Source: DASPHG01 sp963748315
GTDB taxonomy: Bacteria; Actinomycetota; Thermoleophilia; Solirubrobacterales; Thermoleophilaceae
Length of the DNA stretch: 64,000 nucleotides
Assembly: GCA_963748315.1 (NCBI GenBank)
Contig: CAVVIK010000008.1
Coordinates: forward strand, 42,631-106,630
Direction: 5' to 3'
This document shows, in pieces, positions 17,565 to 26,032 of this stretch. How positions within the stretch are numbered: the first letter of the stretch is position 1; every line of letters begins with the position of its first letter. The notes under the pieces are model-generated. The model was not told the origin of the DNA. It searched no databases and was given only the letters and a program-made list of their open reading frames with translations. The position numbers were made by a program, and so were the translations under genes.

Positions 17565-18515
17565 ATGTCAATCCAGCGGATTGCCGTCCTCGGCTTGACC
17601 GGGCTGCTGCTGCTCGGCGGGTTGCCGACCGCCGGCGCCGATGCGCGGCCGAGGGGCCTGCACAAGGGCGACCACGGCCGGTTCGTGAAGCTGCTGCAGC
17701 GGAACCTGAACCGCGCCGGCTTCTCGACAGCGGTGGACGGCGCCTTCGGGCCCGCGACGAAGTCGTCGGTCATGAGCTTCGAGCGGTGGAAGCACCGCCG
17801 CGTGGACGGCATCGCGACACGCCTGGACCGGCGCGCACTGCGCCGTTCGGCCCGCTTCGGCACGCGCCGCCTCCGCGTCGGCATGGAGGGCCGGGACGTG
17901 CGCGGCCTTCAGTACCACCTCGGGCGGATCGGCTACGGAACTTCTATCGACGGTGCCTTCGGGCCCCTGACGCAGGCCGCGCTCGAGCGCTGGGAGGGTG
18001 CGAAGAGCCGGCGCGTGGACGGCGTGGCGACGCGGCCCGACCAGCACGCGCTCAAGCGCACCCGCCGGAGCGGTGGCGGTGGCGGTGGCAGCACGCCGCT
18101 CGTCAAAGCCTGGATCTCGCGCCGCGGCTTCGCGCACATCTCGCCGAGCGCGCCGAACAAGGTGCGGCGGCTGATTCGCGCGGGGAACGAGATCGCGAAG
18201 ACGCCCTACAAGTACGGGGGCGGCCACGGCACCTGGAACGACTCGGGCTACGACTGCTCGGGCTCCGTGAGCTATGTGCTCCACCACGCCGGCCTCCTGG
18301 ACGGGGCCGCGCGCCCGTCGGGCGGCTTCATGAACTGGCGCTTCGCCGGCCGCGGCAAGTGGGTCACCGTGTACGCGAACAGCGGACACATGTTCCTGAC
18401 CGTCGCCGGCATCCGCTTCGACACGACGGACCGCGAGCGCGACGGCACGCGCTGGCACCGCGACATTCGCTCGACCGCGGGCTACGCGGTGAGGCATCCG
18501 GGCGGTATCGGCTAG
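17565..18515 (+). CDS. secreted NlpC/P60-type cell-wall hydrolase with two peptidoglycan-binding domains
   Basis: A 316-residue exported protein. A signal peptide (LGLTGLLLLGGLPTAGADA) is followed by two tandem peptidoglycan-binding repeats (about residues 32-90 and 100-160, each with an LQ...L core and a DGAFGP motif). A Gly-rich linker then leads to the NlpC/P60-like domain, with Cys in SGYDCSGSVSYVL and His in ANSGHMFL. Its catalytic domain closely matches the preceding paralogue, which has only one binding repeat. It sits behind its own c-di-AMP riboswitch. The two copies may divide labour in wall turnover; that is inference. Confidence 0.88.
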   Translation: MSIQRIAVLGLTGLLLLGGLPTAGADARPRGLHKGDHGRFVKLLQRNLNRAGFSTAVDGAFGPATKSSVMSFERWKHRRVDGIATRLDRRALRRSARFGTRRLRVGMEGRDVRGLQYHLGRIGYGTSIDGAFGPLTQAALERWEGAKSRRVDGVATRPDQHALKRTRRSGGGGGGSTPLVKAWISRRGFAHISPSAPNKVRRLIRAGNEIAKTPYKYGGGHGTWNDSGYDCSGSVSYVLHHAGLLDGAARPSGGFMNWRFAGRGKWVTVYANSGHMFLTVAGIRFDTTDRERDGTRWHRDIRSTAGYAVRHPGGIG

Positions 18516-18694
18516 CCCTCGTAGGGCGTGAAGTCGCGCTTCCGGGCGCCGCAGACGGGGCAGAACCAGTCGTCGGGGATGTCCTCGAAGGCGGTGCCCG
18601 GGGGCACGCCGCCGTCGGGATCGCCCTCGGCGGGGTCGTAGATGAACCCGCACGACTCGCAGATCCACAACTGCCCTGTGACTGTCTCGCTCAC
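18512..18694 (-). CDS. rubredoxin
   Basis: A 60-residue iron protein with the two rubredoxin knuckles CESCG (residues about 12-16) and CPVCGARK (about 45-52), the GFIYDPAEGDPDGG stretch and the DIPDDWFCP core. It is a small electron carrier using one Fe(Cys)4 centre. It starts with GTG and is divergent from the Nudix gene. The partner reductase or oxidase is not adjacent. Confidence 0.95.
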   Translation of the reverse strand: MSETVTGQLWICESCGFIYDPAEGDPDGGVPPGTAFEDIPDDWFCPVCGARKRDFTPYEG

Positions 18695-18711
18695 GCGGCC
18701 GCGAAGGTTAA

Positions 18712-18717
18712 TAGGGT
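18712..18717 (+). promoter_or_regulatory. leaderless-type -10 element (TAGGGT) for the Nudix gene
   Basis: TAnnnT hexamer 6 nt before the GTG at 18724, with no Shine-Dalgarno. Confidence 0.4.
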
Positions 18718-18723
18718 GGCGGC

Positions 18724-19338
18724 GTGCGGATCGACAGGCCGCCGCCAGGCGAGGAGCTGAACACCGGCGAGGTCACGAAGGCGCGTCCCGCCTCCACCGT
18801 CATTCCCGTCCGTGACGGCGAGAACGGGCTCGAGCTGCTGCTGGTCCAGCGCAATCCGGCGTCGCGCTTCATGGGCGGGGCCTGGGTCTTCCCGGGTGGG
18901 GCGGTGCACGACGGCGAGACCGAGGCCGAGACGGCCGTGCGCGAGGCCGAGGAGGAGGCGAGCCTCGAGCTCGACGCCGACACGCTGGTGCCGTTCTCGC
19001 GCTGGATCACGCCGCGCCAGGTGAAGGTCCGGTTCGACACGCATTTCTTCGTCGCCCCCACCCCGCCCGACGCGGCGCCGGCGTGCGACGGAGAGGAGTG
19101 CGTCGACCTGCGCTGGATCGCGCCCGGCGCCGCGCTCGAGGCCGGCAAGGCGGATGAGCTCATGCTCGTGTTCCCGACGATCAAGCACCTCGAGCAGCTG
19201 ACCGAGTTCGGATCGGTCGACGAGCTGCTCGAACACGCACGGGCCAGACAGGTGCAGCCGGTCGAGCCGCGCGTGCTGGTCGACGGCGGCGTCGCCCAGG
19301 TCCTGCTCCCGGGCGAGCCCGGGTACGACGACGCCTAG
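18724..19338 (+). CDS. Nudix hydrolase
   Basis: A 204-residue protein with a Nudix box (Gx5Ex7REUxEExGU) at about residues 59-81, seen as GGAVHDGETEAETAVREA followed by EEEASL. The last Gly is replaced by Ser. FPGG precedes it as usual. Nudix enzymes cleave nucleoside diphosphates linked to another moiety; CoA-diphosphatase or NADH-diphosphatase types are possible but not decided. It is single-gene length with an acidic C-terminal tail, and is followed closely by a transporter gene on the same strand. Confidence 0.88.
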   Translation: MRIDRPPPGEELNTGEVTKARPASTVIPVRDGENGLELLLVQRNPASRFMGGAWVFPGGAVHDGETEAETAVREAEEEASLELDADTLVPFSRWITPRQVKVRFDTHFFVAPTPPDAAPACDGEECVDLRWIAPGAALEAGKADELMLVFPTIKHLEQLTEFGSVDELLEHARARQVQPVEPRVLVDGGVAQVLLPGEPGYDDA

Positions 19339-19350
19339 CCTTCCTCTCCC

Positions 19351-20229
19351 ATGTCATTCGGAGTACAGCTCGGGCTGCTGCTCGCCCTCGCCACGGCGCT
19401 CGCCTCGGTGGTCGGCTTCCTCTACAAGCACCGTGGTGCGGTCGAGTCCCCGCCCGTCGAGCCCCGGCGGCCGGTCAGCACGTCACTCGCCCTGTTCCGC
19501 TCACGCTGGTACACGATCGGCATCGTCATCGCGACGGCGTCGTGGGGCCTGCACGTGGCTGCACTCTCACTCGCCCCCATCTCGCTCGTGCAGTCGGTCA
19601 TCGCGGGCGGCCTCGTACTGCTGACGGTCGTCGCGGACCGCCTGTTCGGGCTCCACGTGACGCGGCGCGAGTGGATCGGTGTCGCGCTCACAGCCGCCGG
19701 CCTCGCCTTTCTCGCCGCCACGCTCGACGGGGGCGGTGATAGCGCGCACAGCGACTACGACACCGCCACGCTCGCGGTCTACGCGGGCATCGCGGCGACG
19801 CTGGGCATCGGCGCGGCGCTCGTCGGCCGCGACGGCTACCGGTACGGGATCCCGCTGGCATTGAGCGCCGGCCTACTGTGGGGCGCGTCGGATGTCTCGA
19901 TCAAGGCGCTCAGCGACCACCTCGGCGATGACGGCGTGCTCGTGCTTGTCCATCCGCTCGCGCTGACGATCGCGACGCTCTCGCTCATCGGCCTGGCCGT
20001 GTCTGCGCGGAGCCTCCAGGTGGGCAAGGCGGTGCCGGTGATCGCGGTGACGAGCGCCGCCGCGAACGTCTGCACGATCGCGTCGGGCCCGATCGTCTTC
20101 GGCGAGCCGCTGCCCGACGAACCGGCCGCGCTCGCGCTCCGGATCGCGGCGTTCGCGCTCGTGATCGTCGCGGCGGCGCTCACCCCCGCGCCGATTCGGA
20201 TCGCGGAGCCCGAGGCCGAGCCGGCCTAG
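19351..20229 (+). CDS. EamA/DMT-type membrane transporter
   Basis: A 292-residue polytopic protein with about nine to ten membrane segments in two halves, as in drug/metabolite transporters. Examples are the N-terminal LGLLLALATALASVVGFLY and the mid-protein VIAGGLVLLTVVADRLFG. A short acidic tail (RIAEPEAEPA) ends it. The gene begins 12 nt after the Nudix gene and is probably in the same transcript. The substrate is unknown. Confidence 0.8.
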   Translation: MSFGVQLGLLLALATALASVVGFLYKHRGAVESPPVEPRRPVSTSLALFRSRWYTIGIVIATASWGLHVAALSLAPISLVQSVIAGGLVLLTVVADRLFGLHVTRREWIGVALTAAGLAFLAATLDGGGDSAHSDYDTATLAVYAGIAATLGIGAALVGRDGYRYGIPLALSAGLLWGASDVSIKALSDHLGDDGVLVLVHPLALTIATLSLIGLAVSARSLQVGKAVPVIAVTSAAANVCTIASGPIVFGEPLPDEPAALALRIAAFALVIVAAALTPAPIRIAEPEAEPA

Positions 20230-20561
20230 CGCGGCGCCGGGACGCGCTCCATCGAGAACCGCACGCCGAGCTCCGTCTCGCACGAGAACGAGTCGCCACC
20301 CGGGTCGGGCCCGGCATCGATCACGACCTCGTAGCCGTCGAACAGGTCGACGAGCGACGCCTCCAGCAACACGGGCACCCCGTCGACCTCCCCGACCGGT
20401 TTCTCGGCCGGACCACCGACATATGACGAAAACAGGAAGGGTGCGGTCGAGTCACAACAGCCATTGCCGATCACGAACGTGAGATCCTGTCCACGCGTGC
20501 TTCGCGTGCGCTCGAGCGCCTCGCTAGCCGCGGGTGTCAGCACGACTCCGACGCTCGACAT
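20226..20561 (-). CDS. DUF779 family protein
   Basis: A 111-residue protein with the DUF779 signature GNGCCDSTAPFLF (paired Cys) and a C-terminal SFSCETELGVRF block. Family members often sit beside aldehyde dehydrogenases; here one lies about 2 kb downstream. ATG 20561 is preferred because the conserved part starts with SSVGVVLTPAA; a longer frame upstream is Arg-rich and unlikely. Function is unknown. Its 3' end overlaps the convergent transporter by 4 nt. Confidence 0.7.
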   Translation of the reverse strand: MSSVGVVLTPAASEALERTRSTRGQDLTFVIGNGCCDSTAPFLFSSYVGGPAEKPVGEVDGVPVLLEASLVDLFDGYEVVIDAGPDPGGDSFSCETELGVRFSMERVPAPR

Positions 20562-20580
20562 GTCTGAAGCATGGCGCAAC

Positions 20581-21390
20581 ATGAAGCCCCGCGCCCGGTT
20601 TACACCTGTCGTGAAGCTCTTCAGCACACCATTCCTTGCCGTGGCCGTCGCGTGCGCGCTCGCGTCGGCTGCGTTCGCCGGCAGCTACATCGGCACGGAG
20701 GCGGCCGACGCGCTTCAGGGCACGGACGAGCCGGACCAGATCTATGCCGAGGGCGGCGACGACACAGTCACCGGGCTCGGGGGCAACGACTACCTCGAGG
20801 CGGACGCCGGCGCGGACATGGTTGACGGCGGTTTCGGCGCCGACCTCCTGCTCGGCGGCACCGGCGACGACAGGCTCCTCGCCGGCGGCGGGGGCGACGT
20901 GGTGTACGCCGGCGCGGACGACGACGAGGTCATTGGCGGCGCCGGGATGGACCACCTGTTCGGCCAGGTGGGCGCGGACCGCCTCTTCGGCGGGCCCGAC
21001 GACGATCGGCTCTATGCAGGCTCGGAGGCCGAGCTCGGTGAATCCGAGTTCGCCGACGGCGGGTCCGGTGACGACCGGATCACCAGCGACGGCGCCGGGA
21101 CGTTCTTGGGCGGGCCGGGCGCCGACTACATCAAGGTCACGGGCGAACGTGCGACCGTCGACGGCGGTCCGGACAACGACCGCCTGCGCACGGCCTCGGA
21201 TAACGACGACGTCACCGGCGCCACCGGCAAGGACAAGATCTTCACCGGGCGCGGGATGGATGTCGTAACTGCGGACGACGGCGAGCGCGACGTCATCAAC
21301 TGCGGGAAGGGCCGCGACCGCGTGCGCGCCGACCGCAAGGACGACGTCACCGGCTGCGAAGTCCGGCTGGGCCGAGTCGTTCGCCGATAG
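20581..21390 (+). CDS. secreted RTX-like calcium-binding repeat protein
   Basis: A 269-residue exported protein. The signal peptide ends near ALASAAFA. Nearly the whole mature part is hemolysin-type nonapeptide-like repeats (GGxGxDxLx): examples are GGNDYLEADAGADMVDGG and GGTGDDRLLAGGGGDVVY. The repeats become more basic towards the C-terminus, ending in VINCGKGRDRVRADRKDD with two Cys that could form a disulfide. Such repeats fold as a beta roll on binding Ca2+ outside the cell. No type I secretion genes are near, and an ordinary signal peptide suggests Sec export. No enzymatic domain is seen. Confidence 0.8.
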   Translation: MKPRARFTPVVKLFSTPFLAVAVACALASAAFAGSYIGTEAADALQGTDEPDQIYAEGGDDTVTGLGGNDYLEADAGADMVDGGFGADLLLGGTGDDRLLAGGGGDVVYAGADDDEVIGGAGMDHLFGQVGADRLFGGPDDDRLYAGSEAELGESEFADGGSGDDRITSDGAGTFLGGPGADYIKVTGERATVDGGPDNDRLRTASDNDDVTGATGKDKIFTGRGMDVVTADDGERDVINCGKGRDRVRADRKDDVTGCEVRLGRVVRR

Positions 21391-21393
21391 GCT
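21388..21393 (+). promoter_or_regulatory. leaderless-type -10 element (TAGGCT) for the epimerase gene
   Basis: TAnnnT hexamer exactly 7 nt before the GTG at 21401. It overlaps the stop codon of the RTX-like gene. Confidence 0.5.
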
Positions 21394-21400
21394 GCCGCCC

Positions 21401-22420
21401 GTGGCGGCGGACGGACTCACAGTCACGGTCACCGGGCCGACCGGCGACCTCGGCATCGCCCTGGTGGACGGGCTCGAGCGTTCGCGCAAGGTCAAGAAGA
21501 TCGTCGGCATGGCCCGCCGCCCCTTCGACCCCGCGTCGCAGGGCTGGAAGAAGACCGAGTACCGCGAGGGCGACGTCCAGGACCGCGCGAGCGTCGCCGA
21601 CGCCGTCAAGGGCGCCGACGTCGTCGTGCACCTCGCGTTCGCGATCCTCGAGTCGAGCGACCGCACGCGCGGCGTGAACATCGACGGCTCGCGGAACGTC
21701 TTCGAGGAGGCCATCGCCGCGGGCGCTGAGCGCATCTGTTACGCGTCGAGCGTCGCGGCATACGGGTTCCACGACGACAACCCGAACTGGCTCCACGAGG
21801 AGGTGCCGCCGCGCGGGAGCGACGCCCACTTCTACTCGGCTCAGAAGGCCGAAGTCGAGGGCGTGCTGGGGCAGGCGCTGGTCAACTCGAGCCGGACGAA
21901 GGCCTGGGTGTTCCGGCCGTGCATCGTCGCCGGCCCGAAGGCGCAGACGATGATCGAGGAGATCCCGTACGTGCGCATGTCACAGGCGATGCCGGACCCG
22001 GTACGGCGCCTCCTGAGCGGAATGCCTGTCCTGAAGCCGGTGATCCCCGACCCGGGTATCCCGTTCCAGCTCGTCCACGAGGACGACGTGGCGCAGGCGT
22101 TCGTACACGGCGTCCACGGCAAGGGCGAGCCCGGCCCTTACAACCTCGCCGGCAACGGCAAGCTCACGATGTCCGACCTCGCCAGCGAGCTCGGCTGGTA
22201 CTCGATCCCGATTCCGGAGCTCGCTGTCGACGCCACCGCCGAGGTCGTCTCTCGCCTTCCCGCGACGCCGCCGGTCCTCTCGTGGATCGAGAGCGTCCGC
22301 AAGCCGGTGCTGATGAAGACGGACAGGGCGAAGAAGCGCCTCGGCTGGCGGCCCAAGTACACCTCGAAGGCGACGCTGAAGGAACTGGTCGCGGCGTACC
22401 GCGACGAGCAGCGTTTCTAG
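21401..22420 (+). CDS. NAD-dependent epimerase/dehydratase family protein
   Basis: A 339-residue extended-type SDR. The N-terminal cofactor loop is VTVTGPTGDLG, followed by ADVVVHLAF (conserved NAD-contacting region) and a substrate region ASSVAAYGF with the active-site-like Tyr in HFYSAQKAEVE (YxxxK pattern YSAQK). The C-terminal part (LGWRPKYTSKATLKEL) is typical of sugar-nucleotide or ketone-acting family members. The substrate is not predictable. The 3' end overlaps the convergent aldehyde dehydrogenase by 4 nt (CTAG). Confidence 0.85.
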   Translation: MAADGLTVTVTGPTGDLGIALVDGLERSRKVKKIVGMARRPFDPASQGWKKTEYREGDVQDRASVADAVKGADVVVHLAFAILESSDRTRGVNIDGSRNVFEEAIAAGAERICYASSVAAYGFHDDNPNWLHEEVPPRGSDAHFYSAQKAEVEGVLGQALVNSSRTKAWVFRPCIVAGPKAQTMIEEIPYVRMSQAMPDPVRRLLSGMPVLKPVIPDPGIPFQLVHEDDVAQAFVHGVHGKGEPGPYNLAGNGKLTMSDLASELGWYSIPIPELAVDATAEVVSRLPATPPVLSWIESVRKPVLMKTDRAKKRLGWRPKYTSKATLKELVAAYRDEQRF

Positions 22421-23992
22421 CGGCGCGGCCGGGACCGCGATTGGCCGCCCACGTCCTCCGGTCCGAGCGGCTCCTCCGAGAGCAGCACGCCGAACATCTT
22501 GCGCGTCGGGTCGCGGGTCAGGTCGACGTGCACGTGCTTCACCTCGGTGTATTCGTTGAGGCCGTACGACGCCGAGCTCGCGACCGTTGCCGGACTGCTT
22601 GTAGCCGCCGAACGGCGCGATGCAGTTGATCAGGTGGTGGTCGTTGATCCAGACCGTGCCGGCGCGGATCTTCTTGGCCGTCTCGAGGCAGCGGTCGTAG
22701 TCCTCTGACCAAACCGCAGCCGCCAGGCCGTAGATCGTGTCGTTGGCGATACGGACCGCCTCGTCGTCCGACTTGAACTTGATGACGGACAGCACCGGCC
22801 CGAAGATCTCCTCCTGGGCGATCGTCATCGAGTTGTCGACCTCGGTGAAGATCGTCGGCTCGAAGTAGAAGCCGCCCTCGGGCGCTCCTTCCGGCCGTCC
22901 GCCGCCGAGCACGAGCTTTGCGCCCTCCTCCTTGCCGATCCGCACGTAGTTCTCGACCGTGTCGAGCTGCGCCTGTGACACGAGCGGGCCCATGTCGGTC
23001 TCGTAGTCGAGCGCGTCGCCGATCTTGATCTGCTTCGCGCGCGCGACCAGCCGCTCCACGAAGTCGTCGTGGATCGACTCCGGCACGAGCAGGCGCGTGC
23101 CGGACTCGCACACCTGGCCCTGGTGGAAGAACGTCGCCCACAGCGCCCCGTCGACGGCGGCGTCGATGTTCGCGTCCTCGAACACGATGTTGGGCGACTT
23201 GCCGCCCAGCTCGAGCGTGCACTTCTTGATCGTCGAAGAGGCCAGCTGCATGATCCGGCGCCCGACGACCGTCGAGCCGGTGAACGACACCTTGTCCACG
23301 TCCGGATGCGACGCGAGCTCCTCGCCCACCGTCGAACCGCCGCCGGTGATGATGTTGACCACGCCCTTCGGCAGCTCGGTCTCGTCCAGCAGCTCCGCCA
23401 GCCGCAGCGCGGTCAGCGGCGTGTCCGACGCCGGCTTCAGCACGCACGAGTTGCCCATCGCGAGCGCCGGCGCGAGCTTCCACACGGCCATCACGAGCGG
23501 GAAGTTCCACGGGATGATGCCCGCGCAGACCCCGACGGGCTCGCGCAGGACGAAGTTGTACGAGTGCGTGGGGAACTCGACCGGGTCGAGCGGCTCCTGC
23601 GCCGGCCGGTCCGCGGCGCGCGCGAAGTACTCCCAGTGGTTGATGCAGTAGCCGATCACCACCGTCGCCGTCGCGCGCATGGTCATGCCGGCCTGCATCG
23701 ACTCGAGCTCGGCGAGCTCGTCCTCGTGCTCGGTGAACTTCTGCACGACCGAGCGCATGATTCGCACGCGCTCGTCCGGGTCCATGTCGGCCCACACCCG
23801 CGACTCGAAGCTCTCCTTCGCGGCAGCGATCGCGCTGTGCGCGTCCTCGCGCCCACCCTTCGGCACCGCCGCCACGACCTCGCCGTTCGAGGGGTTGATC
23901 ACCTCGAACGTCTCGCCGGACGAGGCCTCGACCCACTCGCCCCCGATGTAGTTCTTCCAGACCTTGACGTCCTGCGTGGGTGCGACGGCCAT
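22417..23992 (-). CDS. aldehyde dehydrogenase family protein, one frame break near the 3' end
   Basis: About 524 residues. NAD-dependent ALDH with IIPWNFPLVMAVWKLAPALA (cofactor/substrate site), FTGSTVVG, the catalytic Glu in LELGGKSPN and the catalytic Cys in HQGQVCESG. The frame breaks near 22568: SGNGRELGV is read in one frame and YGLNEYTEVKHV in the next. Removing one base restores the exact family spacing (RELGxYGLxEYT). It is the last gene of a minus-strand run with DoxX, Fe-ADH, SCP2 and thiolase. Likely oxidation of an aldehyde made by the nearby alcohol dehydrogenase (inference). Confidence 0.9.
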
Positions 23993-24013
23993 TCGCCCTC
24001 CTCCTCGTTGCGG

Positions 24014-24376
24014 CTACGCCTGAAGCTTACGCCCGGCGGCGTGCGCCCAGGCGATGAACAAGAGCTGCACGGGCAGGCGCAGGTAGAGCGCCGTCCGGCC
24101 GCCCGGGACCTGCTTGTACCTGTCCGGATTGAGCGCCATGTGCAGGTTTGCCGGGAAGACGGCGATCAGCGTCGCGATGCTCCACCAGCTCGCGATGCGC
24201 CGCGTGCGCGGGTGCATCACCCCCAGGCCACCAGCGATCTCCGCCACCCCGCTCGCGACCACCAGCTCGCGATGCGCCGGCAGGTAGTCGGGCACGATCG
24301 ACTCGTACTGGCGCGGGATGACGAAGTGCATGACCCCGGCGAACACGAAGAAGGGGCCGAAGAGACGCGCCAGCAT
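24014..24376 (-). CDS. DoxX family membrane protein
   Basis: A 120-residue membrane protein with about four hydrophobic segments (LFGPFFVFAGVMHFV, LVVASGVAEIAGGLGV, WWSIATLIAVFPANL, LPVQLLFIAWAHA). The GVAEIAGG and PANLHMA motifs are usual for DoxX-like proteins. The biochemical role of the family is poorly known. It sits between Fe-ADH (5 nt before) and ALDH (about 20 nt after), so it is part of the same transcript. Confidence 0.8.
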   Translation of the reverse strand: MLARLFGPFFVFAGVMHFVIPRQYESIVPDYLPAHRELVVASGVAEIAGGLGVMHPRTRRIASWWSIATLIAVFPANLHMALNPDRYKQVPGGRTALYLRLPVQLLFIAWAHAAGRKLQA

Positions 24377-24381
24377 GCCGT

Positions 24382-25605
24382 CTAGAGCGCCTGCTTGTAG
24401 AGCTCTTCGTAGTCCTCGTCGGTCATCTCGCGCGGGTTGAGCAGCGTCGTGCCGTCGCCCATCGCGCCCTCGACGAGCGCCGGGATCCCCGACTCCGGCA
24501 CGCCGACCTCGGACAGGCGCGTCGGCAGGCCCATGCGCGCCGTGATGCCGGACACGTGGTCGGCGAGCGCGTCCCCCACCGCGTCGTCGGACCCGCCCGA
24601 CTCGACCCCGAAGAGCTCGTTTACGTCGCGGTAGCGGTTCGCGATGTCCGGGCCGCCGCGCGCGTTGAAGCGGATCACGTGCGGCAGGTGGATCGCGTTA
24701 GCGACGCCGTGCGGTACCCCGAAGTGCGCCCCGGCCGGGTGCGACATCGCGTGCACCGACCCAAGCTGGATCGTGATCGCGAGCGACGCCGCCACCAGCA
24801 TGTTCCCGCGCGCCTCCTCGTTCGAGGTGTCCTCGACGGCCTGCTCGAGGTTGTCCCGGATCAGCCGCAGAGCGTGCAGCGCGCGGGCGTCTCCGTGCGC
24901 GTTCCACTCCGCCGACACATAGCCCTCGATCGCGTGGGTCATCGCGTCCATGCCAGTGGCCGCCGCGATGTGCGCGGGCAACGTGCGCGTCGACTCCGGG
25001 TCGAGGATGGCGAGCCGTGGGAAGAGCGGGAAGTCGGCGATCTCGAGCTTGACCTTCTCCTCGGGGTCCTTGATGACGGCGGCCATCGATACCTCCGAGC
25101 CCGTGCCGGCCGTCGTCGGGATGCACGCGAGCGGCGCGATCGGCTCGGGCGCCCCCATGCCGTCGCCGCCGCGTGGCATGAGGAAGAAGCCCTCCTGCTC
25201 GCGCGCGCTCCCGCCGTGCGTGAACACGGCATCCGCGACCTTCGCGGTGTCCATCACGGAGCCACCGCCGACCGCGAGGAATGAGTCGGCGCCCGCCTCC
25301 TTCGCGGCAGCGGCGCATTCCTCGACGACGTGCGTGGACGAGTCCTGCGGCACGCCGTCGAAGATCCCGGCCACCTCGAGCCCGCCGTCCTCGACCCCGG
25401 CCTGCACCTTGTCGATCAGCCCGGTGCCGCGGATTACCTCGTCGGTGACGATGAAGACGCGGCTTGCGCCCTCCTTCATGAACTCGAAGCCGGTGCTCTC
25501 GAGCAGCCCGCGGCCCGCGATCACCCGGGTGTGATCCACGTATTGGTAGAAGTCCTTGAAGCCCGCCATCTGACGAGCATCGAGCGCGGACGGCTCGGTG
25601 CTCAC
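24382..25605 (-). CDS. iron-containing (group III) alcohol dehydrogenase
   Basis: A 407-residue protein. The NAD-binding loop is VGGGSVMDTAK, followed by ACIPTTAGTGSEVS. The metal site is formed by Asp and His residues in GMDAMTHAIEGY and by His residues in HAMSHPAGAHFGVPHG. It oxidises alcohols or reduces aldehydes in the cytoplasm. The GTG start overlaps the stop of a possible 14-codon upstream reading frame. It lies with ALDH, SCP2 and thiolase genes, suggesting an alcohol-to-acyl pathway, though no substrate is shown. Confidence 0.9.
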   Translation of the reverse strand: MSTEPSALDARQMAGFKDFYQYVDHTRVIAGRGLLESTGFEFMKEGASRVFIVTDEVIRGTGLIDKVQAGVEDGGLEVAGIFDGVPQDSSTHVVEECAAAAKEAGADSFLAVGGGSVMDTAKVADAVFTHGGSAREQEGFFLMPRGGDGMGAPEPIAPLACIPTTAGTGSEVSMAAVIKDPEEKVKLEIADFPLFPRLAILDPESTRTLPAHIAAATGMDAMTHAIEGYVSAEWNAHGDARALHALRLIRDNLEQAVEDTSNEEARGNMLVAASLAITIQLGSVHAMSHPAGAHFGVPHGVANAIHLPHVIRFNARGGPDIANRYRDVNELFGVESGGSDDAVGDALADHVSGITARMGLPTRLSEVGVPESGIPALVEGAMGDGTTLLNPREMTDEDYEELYKQAL

Positions 25606-25646
25606 TTCGCGTCGAGCAGGTCCTGGCGCCCCGCGTCCTCGAGCAT
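25602..25646 (-). CDS. possible 14-codon coupling peptide between SCP2 and Fe-ADH genes
   Basis: ATG directly follows the SCP2 stop (TAGATG) and the frame (MLEDAGRQDLLDAK) ends in a TGA that overlaps the GTG start of the alcohol dehydrogenase. It fills the entire gap. It could simply be chance, or serve to carry ribosomes to the next start, since no clear Shine-Dalgarno precedes the dehydrogenase. Confidence 0.25.
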   Translation of the reverse strand: MLEDAGRQDLLDAK

Positions 25647-26021
25647 CTAGCGGTAGCGCGGGAAGACCGGCTTCACGAGCGGGACCAGCTTGAGGATCTT
25701 CGCCACGGGGCCCTTCGCCTTCATCTGGCCGCGCGCGAGCGCGACCGTGACGTTGACGTTGCCGAGCCAGAACTTGTGCGCCGTGTCGGCCTCCATCGTC
25801 ATGACGACCTCGGGATCCATCGAGGTCTCACCGCAATCCACGAGCCCGTCCTCGCCGTCGATCATCTTCACCGTGATCTGCGACTCCGGGTTGCGGTACT
25901 GGTACTGGACGATCGTGTTCGCCTTGCGGAACTTGGGCGCGAGCTCGTCGTCGTTCGAGAGGTCCTCGAAGAGCTTGCCGATGTACTGGTAGACCTCTTG
26001 GTCGTCCTTGAAGTAAGGCAT
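25647..26021 (-). CDS. SCP2 sterol-binding domain protein
   Basis: A 124-residue single SCP2 domain, seen from residues about 15-120: IVQYQYRNPESQITVKMIDG, then MTMEADTAHKFWLGNVN and ALARGQMKAKGPVAKILKL. Family members bind lipids or acyl-CoAs in a hydrophobic tunnel. It lies 11 nt after the thiolase gene in the same direction. A lipid substrate carrier role for the thiolase/dehydrogenase cluster is plausible. Confidence 0.88.
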   Translation of the reverse strand: MPYFKDDQEVYQYIGKLFEDLSNDDELAPKFRKANTIVQYQYRNPESQITVKMIDGEDGLVDCGETSMDPEVVMTMEADTAHKFWLGNVNVTVALARGQMKAKGPVAKILKLVPLVKPVFPRYR

Positions 26022-26032
26022 CGCTGCCGATC

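Noticed and set aside
21980..22416. C-terminal extension of aldehyde dehydrogenase fused to an unrelated basic tail
   Set aside because: It is the wrong frame after the break at 22568 and is antisense to the epimerase gene; the repaired frame ends normally at 22417.
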